This document shows positions 55,030 through 64,000 of a stretch of 64,000 bases of DNA, piece after piece. Under the pieces are notes generated by a model. That model was not told the origin of the DNA, searched no databases, and saw only the letters and a list, made by a program, of their open reading frames with translations. Position 1 is the first letter of the stretch. Each line of letters starts with the position of its first letter. The stretch is from positions 9,932,488 to 9,996,487 of the forward strand of contig JABAKD010000020.1 of assembly GCA_012845835.1 (NCBI GenBank), given 5' to 3'. Origin of the DNA: Undaria pinnatifida. Its lineage: Eukaryota; Sar; Phaeophyceae; Laminariales; Alariaceae. The position numbers and the translations under genes are program-made.

Positions 55030-55354
55030 ACGACGAGAAGAATGCGAAGCCGGTCCCAAAATGAAAAAAAGCGAAAACGAAGTCGTGCTGTTGCCGGTGC
55101 CTGTGCTGGTGCTGCTTGTTTGTGTTGCTGAAGCAGATGCTGCCGCTAGCTGTGCTGCTGGCTATGGTGGGATTGCGGCAGTAGCACTGTGGTGAACTCT
55201 GCCGCCGCCGCCGTTGCTTGGCTGCCGTCGACACCCGTACCTGGTACGCTGTTTTTCAGGCCTATTTTCTTGTGCTTCTTTCCTCTTTTTGTTTTGTGTT
55301 GTTGCTGCACATCCCCACTTTCTCCCTCAATTAAAAAAAAACTACGTAAACACA

Positions 55355-55407
55355 TCAACTGTGAGCTCGATAAATTTAGGGTCGAAACTCATCTTAGCAA
55401 GCTGCTG
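55355..55407 (+). repeat. R6 terminal fragment, cut by a TRIM copy
   Basis: CAACTGTGAGCTCGATAAAT, the TTTAGGGTCGAAACTCATC block and a TAGCAAGCTG block match the R6 end. The sequence switches to a TRIM LTR at 55408. Confidence 0.6.
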
Positions 55408-56150
55408 TGATAAGGAATAGTTTGGGTAAGCAATTGGTTAACCTTTTGCAAGTGGTCAAGCGGACTAAAACCCTCTAGACTAATTCCATAGCAAATGCCG
55501 TCGTCGGCAGGACCATGGGTTTTTGGGTCGTGGGTTCGAATCCCACCATCCACCAACAATAAGCTTTTACAACTTTCCCCAAGTCGAACTTGAAAAATAC
55601 TCTCCCCGGTATACCCAGGAGATGAAAGTGCTTGGATATATTGACACGTCTGCCCGTATCTCCGGCCGACCTGCTCTCCCCGCCGTTTTAGGGGGGGGGG
55701 GGGGGATTATAAGGCCGTGTTTGGGTAAGCAATTGGTTAACCTTTTGCAAGTGATCACAAGGACTAATATCCTGAAACGGCGGAATATCAAGTCGGCCGG
55801 ATATACGGGCGGACGTGTCAATATATCCCACCATCCACCAACAATAAGCATTTACGACTTTCCCCAAGTCGAACTTGAAAAATACTCTCCCCGGTATACC
55901 CAGGAGATGAAAGCGCTTGGATACATTCACACGTCTGCCCGTATCTCCGGCCGACCTGCTCTCCCGCCGTTTTAGGGGGGGAGGGGATTATAAGGCCGTG
56001 TTTGGGTAAGCAATTGGTTACCCTTTTGCAAGTGATCACAAGGACCAATATCCTGAAACGGCGGGATATCGAGTCGGCCGGATATACGGGCGGACGTGTC
56101 AATATATCCAAGCGGTTTTATCTCCTGGGTATACCGGGGAGGGTATGTTT
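55408..56150 (+). mobile_element. Tandem, rearranged TRIM copies
   Basis: An LTR (55408-55493, TGATAAGG...ATAGCA) is followed by an interior with a good tRNA T-arm-like word (GTGGGTTCGAATCCCAC), a G15 tract and a second LTR-like segment. After it the sequence reads the complement of the interior's end (ATCCTGAAACGGCGGAATAT), then a second interior starting TCCCACCATCCACCAACAAT, another G tract, a third LTR-like segment and another inverted piece. It is a composite of direct and inverted TRIM parts that probably arose by recombination or nested insertion. Confidence 0.6.
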
Positions 56151-56382
56151 GCGTGATACACCGGCCGCTCGTTTGTCCTATGGTTATCGTGTAAACATCA
56201 ACATCAATGATTGTTGTCGTGCTAGATACTACACGTACTTCATCCTAAGGTAGTAAGTTGTTACTATTCGCCAGTGTTAACAGCAATGCCAGGTATATTA
56301 CATACATAGCGTAGTAAAACATTATCAACGACACTAATTACGTTACTAGCAATACATGTACATAAACCATCAGAGGATCACA

Positions 56383-57205
56383 CACAATGTTGCGAAGATC
56401 AGTGTCGATCAAATACTTGATATCAATAGCTGGAGTGTATTTTAATATTATATGTGACCTAAACCCCTTGAAAACCTCCCCCCTCCCCCCGCCCGCCCCT
56501 CTCTTTTTTTTTTCCCTCGCTTTCTCTCGCTTAAACGCCCCACCTAATAATAATATCGAAATCCGCCAGAGTAATAAACACTTCCACGCCCTGGATATCG
56601 CCTCGTTATCTTTTAAGAACCGTCCATGCCGCTGCTGAAATTCCCACCCACCCCCGCCCCCAACGCCCCCTCCTTCCCCACCACCCGCACCATCGCCTAG
56701 ACCTACCACCAACAGTATAGCAAACCCCTACATCTCTGAGACCTAAAGCCCTCCCCCCCCCGCCCCCCCGCCCCCCCCGCCACATTCCCCCCCCTCCCCC
56801 ACAAGAAGGATTTATAGTTTCCACGCACAAATTGACCTGCCCCACCCGTCCCCTCCCCCCCCTCCCCCCGTCCCGCCCCCCCTTTTGATCAAAATCAGGC
56901 CCCCACGTCCTTAAAAACTCCGCCCTCCCCTCACCGGTTATTCGACTTACAGTATTCACTTGATAAACTGATGCATTTCCTTCCACAGCTGTCAGATTTT
57001 GTCCCCCTCAGAAACGGGTTTTATAGTTTTCGCGCGCAGGCTGCCTAACATCACCCTGTTGACCCTGATAGCTACACTGCAGTTGCAAGGGGAGTCGCCG
57101 ACCTACATCCTTAATGAGGACACACAACCCGTAATACGCGCGATCGGAGTATGACACACAGCTTGCAAAGATGAGCTTCGACAAAATATTCGATCTCACA
57201 GCTAT
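56383..57205 (-). mobile_element. Inverted-repeat element R6, copy 2
   Basis: Read on the minus strand from 57205: an end with AGCTGTGAGATCGAATATTT, TCGAAGCTCATCTTTGCAAG, then CCGATCGCGCGTATTACGGG, GTCGGCGACTCCCCTTGCAA and G-rich blocks, down to a GCAGCGGCATGGACGG word shared with copy 1. A second R6-like end in the same orientation lies at 56383-56447 (minus: AATACACTCCAGCTATTGAT), suggesting two partial copies side by side. Confidence 0.6.
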
Positions 57206-57826
57206 TTTAATTTGTATAATATACCACCAGGAATACACAGCAACAGCAGTAATGTTGGCGGCGTCGCCAGCAGGGGTTTGTTTAACTCCAACGCAAATAC
57301 CACCAAAATCACGATGGGAGGCTCGACCCCCATGGTCTTACCTGGCCCGATAGTTAAATTATTTTCGCGCGAAGCGCCAATTTTTTTTTGTGGCCGATTT
57401 TTTTGGTCAACGGCACGTGTAAAAGATCACAACTACAGGCAGTAAATGTTGCATAACTTTTGATCAAATGGGAGTACGTCGGCAAACAGGGTATCGGATT
57501 GAAGCGCTTGATGTCGTCTACCCCATGAGATGCCACGTAGAACGATCGACGTGGAATACAGTGGCCAAGAGGAGGGCCAAGACCGAACGAAAATAAAATC
57601 TGTGTCAATGTATCTGTTATTTCAAGAATATAATAGTAGAGCCCCGAGTACAACCGAGATTACGCCACTACATGCTCCCTGCTTGGCTACATCCATAAAC
57701 ACATGCCTGCACAACGCGCCTACCCTGTGGGCACGATATTGAGCTGCCCGAGACAACCATGCCCTCGAGGTACGTGATCTTGCTAACAAACGCGAACCCT
57801 TTCATTGGCGTAGATTTATGGTCCAC
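57206..57826. other. Unassigned stretch
   Basis: Short frames only. Nothing is recognised. Confidence 0.4.
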
Positions 57827-58234
57827 CTACTTCGAGCTGCACCCCCCCGGGTAAGCATCAACCCCGACGCAGTGACACTCGCTACCGACCATCCGGATGG
57901 GCCTCGTGACAATCGGGTTGACTTTGACGCGGCGTCGACTCTCTGGCACGGTGCAAATGGGACCTGCAGATGACAAGAACTGGTTGTGGTGACGTTTGAA
58001 GGCTCCGACTCGCATCTTGTGCCCGCACGTACGGCAGTGTTGGTTCCGCCGCTTAGCACCCGCCGCCGAAGAAGCGCCTGACACAGCGCTAACATCAGCA
58101 CCAGCAGCTCCGGCAGCTTGCGATGAACTGCTGGCTCCTCCCACCTCCGCCATCTGCGCAGGAAACGAAAAGCCATCTGACGGTGACGGCAGCCAGGGCT
58201 CTACCGGCGCGACTGCAGCGCCTTGCACATCCAT
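57827..58234 (-). CDS. Small zinc-finger-like ORF, 135 residues
   Basis: ATG at 58234, TAG at 57827. Residues 1-63 are Ala/Ser/Gly/Pro-rich. A compact Cys/His motif follows, HCRTCGHKMRVGAFKRHHNQ (about 66-85): Cys-x-x-Cys then two adjacent His, with the spacing of a short zinc-binding fold. A later C-H-C word (SECHCVGVD) and a basic stretch (PESRRRVKVNP) come before the stop. It may be the C-terminal exon of a larger protein, such as a transposase with a terminal zinc knuckle, or a small gene. No family can be named. The overlapping plus-strand frame is Ala/Pro-rich and less convincing. Confidence 0.4.
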   Translation of the reverse strand: MDVQGAAVAPVEPWLPSPSDGFSFPAQMAEVGGASSSSQAAGAAGADVSAVSGASSAAGAKRRNQHCRTCGHKMRVGAFKRHHNQFLSSAGPICTVPESRRRVKVNPIVTRPIRMVGSECHCVGVDAYPGGCSSK

Positions 58235-58529
58235 GGGCGCACGTACACAGCAGTACTAGTCTACAGCAGCACTACTACTTGTACTACCAGAGTTGCGCCG
58301 CGCACAACCCCCGTGTCGCTCGCTGATTGGCCTGTACTATGGTGTACTATGGGGAGGGACTGTGTAGAAAAAAAATAAAAGGCCTAAATGGAGCATTCTG
58401 ATTGGCCTGTACTATGGGTAGGCAGGTAACGATGGGAAGGGAATTCAGTTTTTTAGCGGAAGAAAAGTACCTGGTAAGTACTTTTCCGAATAACGTTTTT
58501 CGCAAACTCTATTATAAAAGTAAAAATAC

Positions 58530-58740
58530 ACTCCAGAGTCTGTGAGATCGAAGATTTTGCCGAAACTCATATTTGCACGCTGTGTGTGATACTCTGATCG
58601 CGCATATTACGGGTTGTGTGTCCTCATCAAGGATATAGGTCGGCGACTCCTCTTTTTGAAACTACAGTGTAGTTATCAGGGTCAAAAAGGTGATGTTAGT
58701 CAGTCTGTGCGGAAGCTATGAAACACGTTTTCGAGGCTCC
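58530..58740 (+). repeat. Partial R6 copy
   Basis: TCTGTGAGATCGAAGATTTT, a TGATACTCTGATCGCGCATA block, ATATAGGTCGGCGACTCC and CAGTGTAGTTATCAGGGTC match R6 in order. It stops before the G-rich blocks. Just upstream (58470-58525) lies an end of the TA-flanked element seen at 27486. Confidence 0.65.
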
Positions 58741-59519
58741 ATTATACGATATGAAGTTTTTCCGAGCTCGCAATCCATTATTGCATTTCTAGAGGCGCGC
58801 TTGTACACGAATACGTGCCATTTCTGTTTTATTGACAAAATAAAGGAAAACGTAATGTCACCTCGGGAACCGCAAGCGACGTAAGCTACCGTTTGGGTGG
58901 GACGAAATAATTTAGGGTTGTTGCTCCACTATAACGTATGCGTGCCTGGCACGTGGTGTCTATCCTCACTATTTGGGGGCTCGTCAGATAGGTAGGACGT
59001 GGTCGTTATGCAGGGGACGGCACCGAGTAGGCTGGGCGAGCAGAGCAGTCGTAGGTGATAGTTACCGGCCAATCACCAAGCGACAGGAGGACCGTTCTTG
59101 TATTATTCCTGGCGGGCTCTTGTGCGTTTCTGGTGTTTTTTTGGCGAGATCTGCACTGCGTGGGCAGCATAAACTGGTTTTAGTAACGCAAGCGAATGAA
59201 CATCATTCGTGTTGCTTGTATCCAGGCCCGATTTAAGGCCCGAGTATATCTTAACGCAATGAGGTACACGTAGAAGAAAGGTGAAGAGCACGATTTAAGG
59301 AGCCCAACGTAAGAGGCTTCGCTGTGCCGCGCTGAGGGCTTTGCTGTACTTTCGTGCATGCCATGCAGTCGTGCAGTATCATTATTACCACGTAGCGATA
59401 CCACTACAACACCAGAGATGGGTATACATGCATACTACATTGTTGAATCGCAATGCATGCACCCCTAGCTCAGCTCAGCCCATCAATACATAGCTGTCTT
59501 GCCCTGCGGTGCGGAGCTG
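58741..59519. other. Unassigned stretch
   Basis: Short frames only. Nothing is recognised. Confidence 0.4.
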
Positions 59520-59890
59520 TGTCCGGCTGCGCTGTGCTTTTGTTCGAACATTCAGCAGCACCAGGTATAATGCGAAGTACCAGGTACCAGGTACTGTTAT
59601 GTGCGTACGTGTTGTGTGCTCGTACGTTTGCTTTCTTCGGTTGATTGTCATCTCTCGGTCCCCATGTATGTTTTTTCCCCATAAATTACACCCGTACACT
59701 GCCGATCAGAATGTGACATCACCAATAACCACACAGCACAGTGCATATTAATAGCACAGGGCAACTACCTCTGCACTGCTCTTGGCATTATCAATTCGCT
59801 AGTCGCACCACACCATGGGCCTCTTCTTTCTGTCCCCTTTACATGTGTTTTAGTTGCATTTTTCCTTGCGCGAGAGCGGAGCCGTTGTAC
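59520..59890 (+). repeat. Diverged dispersed repeat, second copy (see 5595)
   Basis: Shares ordered blocks with 5595-5905, including AAGTACCAGGTACCAGGTAC, CTCTCGGTCCCC followed by a T-rich tract, ACACAGCACAGTGCAT and a CATTATCAAT block. A further CCAGGTACGACGTACCCGGT word lies at 60087. The ends are not defined. Confidence 0.5.
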
Positions 59891-61270
59891 ATTGAACGCA
59901 AAAGAGGGCTACACGTGTTGGAGTTTCTTGCACCGCGTTTTGTGCGCGCGGCTAGCGCTACACGAAGCTATGCAAAGCTAGAACGCGAGCCACAGCAGGG
60001 AACCCAACGCCTTCTTGGTTGCCGCCCACAGTGTCTGCTGCTTGTGTCGGCGGTGTGCGGGTCTATACCACGGTGATACCAGTGTACCAGGTACGACGTA
60101 CCCGGTACAGCACACAGCACAGAACACAAGAGTCTGCTTTGTAGCTCCCTGGCAATTGGCTGTTTTTCCGTGGCTTGGGGGGCCTCGCCCGGCAAGCTCA
60201 TCTATCTATAGTTTATCATAAGACCCCTGCCGAAGGTACCTAAGAGCACTCAGCTGGAGCGCCAGGGCCTACGCATGTTTGTACGAGGCGTCGATGACGT
60301 CAAGGATCGCACCAGCGCGTTGAGGTTGTTGTTACGTCCATGCATCTAACTTCGAGCTACCACAGCAGTGATTGGTCGAATTGAGCTTTGAGAGGGGTTG
60401 TATTTTGCCTGGCCCGCTTTGGGGAAAAACTTGAAAAACAATCAAGAACTTCCGTTCCGGCGAGCAGGTTTTTGCACCGTTTCTGGTAGATAGAGCTGTC
60501 GAGAGGGGTGGAAAGGGCTGGCGAACCGCCGATGCTGTCCATCTGTGCTCACATTATGACGAGTGCTACGATAGAGGTCGCAGTTTTCGTCTGAAATGGT
60601 TTCTGAATGGCGGGGATCCTTAACCCCAAAATCGCGTCGGAAACAGGTCATTTTGTTTTCATGGTTCTCGTCGTCTACCTCGAGGCTCATAGGGATTTTT
60701 CATATGCTAGCAGCGTTTTTTTTTGTCCAATTTCACTTTTTCGGGTCAAGAAGGACATATCTTGACCTCTTAAATTGAGGAACCTCAGATAGAAAGTAAG
60801 TGGTGCGCCTCTATACACGCGTGCACGCGTCCTATCCTGTTTGGCTCGGAGAGACCGACCCTCAAAGCCTACCCATATCATTTTTTGTTAGCGCAATGTC
60901 GAGAAATCGTTGATACTGCGAACGCAATGAACGGGTCAGTGGTGCATGTGGTGCAGCACCTGGGTGGGGGCATGTCGGTGACCTCCCGACACAGATTTTG
61001 TCACACTCCATCAACCTTTGACGCCGAAACTCCGCCGAGGCCGACGAATTGTGCCAGGCTGTCGAGGCATGCAAAATTGCTGGCGATGATGCTGCTGTCG
61101 CCGGAGAACGGGATTTGAGGGTCAATCGAACAAGGGGTTCCCCAGGTTATGATTTTTGTGCTTCACTCAAGTTTGCTTCATAAAAAGTGAGCCTGTGGGC
61201 TTCATGAAAAAATATTTTCCGTTTGTGAGACTCTAGGCTGAAGCCTGGATAATACTATACGAAACACAAG
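59891..61270. other. Unassigned stretch with coding-like frames on both strands
   Basis: The minus-strand frame 60690-60442 (MSLEVDDENHENKMTCFRRD...) and the plus-strand frame 60885-61118 (MLAQCREIVDTANAMN from a TTG) are protein-like but overlap other frames. No domain is recognised, and no strand can be preferred. Confidence 0.25.
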
Positions 61271-61319
61271 AAGACATGGATTTGCAAGGAGTTGATTTTT
61301 CGTGTCGAGATTTTCGAAT

Positions 61320-61500
61320 CTCGGATTTTTCGATCAAATCGCGTTGTTCGAGCGCTGCCTTTAAGGGGCGGCTCCAACGCCTCTCGCCCTTCCTTCTCAT
61401 TTCCGTACCTGGCAGTGGACGGGTACGGGGGTTAAGAGAGACGAGCGAAAAGTGGCCGAGATTTTTGCATTTTGGGCGGTTCTCTAGAGCTTTTCTCTAG
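61320..61500 (+). repeat. Dispersed repeat R5, partial copy
   Basis: TTTTTCGATCAAATCGCGTT, GGGGCGGCTCCAACGCCTCT and a GCGAAAAGTGGC block match the R5 copies that follow. This copy ends before the CAGCAGTAAT part. Confidence 0.65.
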
Positions 61501-61610
61501 ATAGATCTTAACGTATGGAAAAGTTGAACAAATAAAACATGGGAAAAAAATCCTGAATTGGCATCATTTCCGAATTGGCATCTTATTTCGCCCCGACAAC
61601 GCTTTTTTCA

Positions 61611-62001
61611 TGACCGCCTCGAAGCGTTTGCCCTATGATCGTAGCTACTACTGCTGCATGTCACTGCTTTTCGATATCGAGTTTCTCGATCAAATCTCTT
61701 TGCTCGAGGGGCGGCTCCAACACCCCTTGCCCTCCCTTATCCGTTCCCTCCCTGGCCGTAAACGCCTACTACGGGGGGCAAGAGACACAACAAGCGATAA
61801 GCGGCGACGATTTGGATTCCTCGGCAGATGTGTAATCAAGGACCGGTCGACGCGTGGCGTGCTAATCGATTATACAGCAGTAATCTATAACAATAATAAT
61901 GGGGATCTTCTTAACAAAGTGTCGTGAGCGCCAGTAATCGATAATACAGCATTAAGTAATCTATATTATTAGGGATCTTCTTGTGTTACGGCGTTTCGGA
62001 G
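61611..62001 (+). repeat. Dispersed repeat R5, full copy
   Basis: Landmarks in order: GAAGCGTTTGCCCT, TCGTAGCTACTACTG, TTTCTCGATCAAAT, GGGGCGGCTCCAACACC, CTTATCCGTTCCCTCC, GGGGGGCAAGAGACACAACA, TTCCTCGGCAGATGT, GCGTGGCGTGCTAATCG, CAGCAGTAATCTATAA, GGGATCTTCTT. All recur in the next copy. No terminal repeats are clear, and the class is unknown. Confidence 0.75.
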
Positions 62002-62280
62002 ATATTTGCCTCTAGAAAAGAGAGTTGTTAGTGTCAAGTCTCTGCTTCCACAAGCACGCGTATTATATCAGTATCTCTCAGCGATATGATACGATTTGGG
62101 ATGAACACGCTGTTTTCAAATTCCGCGTTCTCGGCCTTTTCTTCGAATCTTGGTTAACGGAGTGATCTGAAGCAAAATACGACGGAGTGGCTCCTTTAAG
62201 TAGCGGTAAGCGTAATGTTTTGTCAGGCTTTTTCAAGTTCTGAGCTACAGCAGCAGCAGCAGTAACCTTTCGCATTTTTT

Positions 62281-62690
62281 AATGGCCACCTAGAAGCGTT
62301 TGCCCTCTCGTAGCTACTACTGTGTCGTTACTTTTCGGTATCGGATTTCTCAATCAAATTTCTTTGATCGACCCCTGTCTACAAGGGGCGGCTTCAACGT
62401 CCCTCCCCTTTCCTTATCCGTTCCCTACCTTAGGTCCTGGCCGTGAACGCGTACTGCGGGGGGCAAGAGACACAACAAGCGAAAAGTGGCGACGAGTCTG
62501 TATTTAGTATTCCTCGGCAGATGTTTATCCGAGGACGGGTCACCGCGTGGCGTGGTGATAGATTTACTGCAGTAATCATTAATTGGGGTCTTCATGGCAA
62601 TATATCGTGTGCGCCAGCAATCGACGATACAGCAGTAAATAATATATAACCATGGAGGTCTTCTTGTGTTGCGGCGTATCGGAGATAAAT
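62281..62690 (+). repeat. Dispersed repeat R5, full copy
   Basis: The same ordered landmarks as 61611-62001 with moderate divergence, for example GAAGCGTTTGCCCTCTCGTA, GGGGCGGCTTCAACGTCC and CCAGCAATCGACGATACAGC. Both copies end in a CTTCTTGTGTTRCGGCGTWTCGGAGA-like block. Confidence 0.75.
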
Positions 62691-62894
62691 CATCTTTCGT
62701 TTCGCCTAGAAGCAAAGCAGGTTCGCAATACGCGTTTCTGGATTTCTGCACTCATCTTTGTATGATACTGGTATACGCTGACTTTTACTTGACGGTGCAT
62801 TTCAAAACAGCGTGTTTCACCTATATGCTTGCTTTCTTTGTTGTATATATATGACGTTTTATTCTTTCAAATTATGACCTTCAGCATACCATGT

Positions 62895-63030
62895 TCGTGT
62901 TAAACTCTTGGCATTACTGTAAACTTCGAAGTCGAATCGAACAACAATAATTTGTTTCGTCGAAGTGCTGCCCTGCCCAGCCCAAAGAATGGGTGCCGGT
63001 GAATGCCGGTGCCCATGCGAAGCCCTTGTA
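62895..63030 (-). repeat. Dispersed repeat R7, second copy
   Basis: The minus strand reads GTACAAGGGCTTCGCATGGG, a CACCGGCATTCACCGGCACC block and CTTTGGGCTGGGCAGG, as at 53440. Confidence 0.6.
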
Positions 63031-63194
63031 CGTACATACATCAATGAATTTAAATTTACTCATGTAGACTATACATATTACCAGATTTCGATACGTTACT
63101 CTGTGCACCATTTGAAAACGTGCAAAGTGGGCGTCAATCACAACTGTGACGAATGAACTTACACGGAAGACTGTTCCAATATATATTACAAAAA

Positions 63195-64000
63195 TTAAAA
63201 TACACTCCAGCTGTGAGATCGAATATTTTCTCGAAACTCATCTTTGCAAGCTGTGTGTGATGCTCCGATCGCGCGTATTACGGGTTGTGTGTCCTCATGA
63301 AGGATATAGGTCGGCATACATAAGCTGTCAGATTTTGTCCCCCTCAGAAACGGGTTTTATAGTTTCCGCGCACAGACTGACTAGAATCATCCTGTTGACC
63401 CTGATAGCTACACTGTAGTTGTAAGGGGAGTCGCCGACCTATATCCTTAATGAGGACACACAACTCGTAATGCGCGCGATCGGAGTATCACACACAGCTT
63501 GCAAAGACTCATTAAGGATATAGGTCGGCGACTCCCCTTACAACTACAGTGTAGCTATCAGGGTCAACAGGATGATTTTAGTCAGTCTGTGCGCGGAAAC
63601 TATAAAACCCGTTTCTGAGGGGGACAAAATCTGACAGCTGTGAAGGGAAAGGGGGGCCTGGTTTTGATCAAAAGCGAGCGGGTTTGGAGGGGGGCGGGGG
63701 GGGGGGGGGGGAACGGGCAATTTGTGCATGTAAGCTATAAATCCTTCGAGGGGATAAATCTGACGGTTTTGGCACCAGTATATTATTGGGGCCGGGGGGG
63801 GGGGGGGGGGGGGTTGGGCGGGGGGGGGGGGGGGGGTGGGCGGGGGGGGGGGGTTGGGCGGGGGGGGCAGCTCAATATGTGCCTGGAAACTATACATTAT
63901 TTTGAGGGGATAAATGTGACAGTTTGGGAAATAATACATCAGTTTATCATGTATATCCTGGGGTAAGTCGTACAATCAGTGAGTAAAGAGAGGGTGGAGT
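63195..64000. mobile_element. R6 copies in inverted arrangement with extreme G tracts
   Basis: An R6 end (TACACTCCAGCTGTGAGATC) and its first blocks run forward to 63316. An inverted segment (63317-63505) follows, which reads back to a CACACACAGCTTGCAAAGA end. From 63506 the same blocks run forward again into G-rich units. The 63786-63870 interval is nearly continuous G with a few TT/C breaks. The element runs to the window edge. Confidence 0.6.

Noticed and set aside
54794-55234. Frames of 100-146 codons over the CAG tracts
   Set aside because: Triplet repeats keep every frame open; poly-Gln, poly-Ser/Ala and poly-Leu products arise from the same DNA.

Overview
This window reads as nuclear DNA of a eukaryote, and almost all of what can be recognised in it is mobile DNA. 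There are no operons, ribosome-binding sites, rRNA genes, canonical tRNA genes or CRISPR arrays. The recognisable coding pieces belong to eukaryotic element families: the hAT dimerisation domain, a LINE reverse transcriptase, a pogo/Tigger-like tail and an OTU cysteine protease. Short CAG/CTG runs and 'TACAGCAGTA'-type words are frequent, a (CCCTAA)n tract is present, and base composition is near 50% GC with long G/C homopolymers. My best guess is a marine macroalga or related protist, possibly a brown alga. That is an impression, not a demonstration.

Layout. From 1 to about 9.1 kb there are many short coding-like ORFs, mainly on the minus strand, none of which I can assign. From 9.1 to 11 kb lie a tRNA-derived SINE, diverged tandem repeats and a small foldback repeat. 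From 11 to 17.5 kb there are unassigned ORFs, including one with a membrane segment. From 17.6 to 38.4 kb three copies of one element dominate (A 17587-23392 plus, B 31261-34393 plus, C 35182-38430 minus). It has no terminal repeats, sits between A and T at all three sites, ends in CTTG just after a GC-rich hairpin, and carries a tandem pair of OTU protease genes. This looks like a non-autonomous Helitron-like element with protease cargo. Copy A has been split by a pogo-like MITE (TA duplication) and a hAT element (8-bp duplication). Copy C has been split by a miniature LTR element (TRIM). B and C form a large palindrome.

From 23.4 to 31.3 kb there are tandem repeats, a TA-flanked inverted-repeat element with a central perfect hairpin, and a second hAT copy inserted in an older dispersed repeat. 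From 39.3 to 47.2 kb there is a second SINE, a 1.5-kb foldback element built of HindIII-containing palindromes with telomere-like repeats in its loop, a second pogo-like element with a decayed transposase tail, a third SINE and a truncated LINE. From 49 to 52 kb there are coding-like fragments with stops. From 52 to 64 kb there is a G-rich inverted-repeat family, further TRIM copies, long CAG runs, a small zinc-finger-like ORF, and three copies of the same old repeat that the second hAT copy entered.

The only reading frame that looks intact and recognisable is the 214-residue OTU protein of copy B. Everything else recognisable is decayed, non-autonomous or fragmentary. The order of several insertions can be read from nesting: Helitron-like copies first, then the MITE, hAT and TRIM insertions into them.
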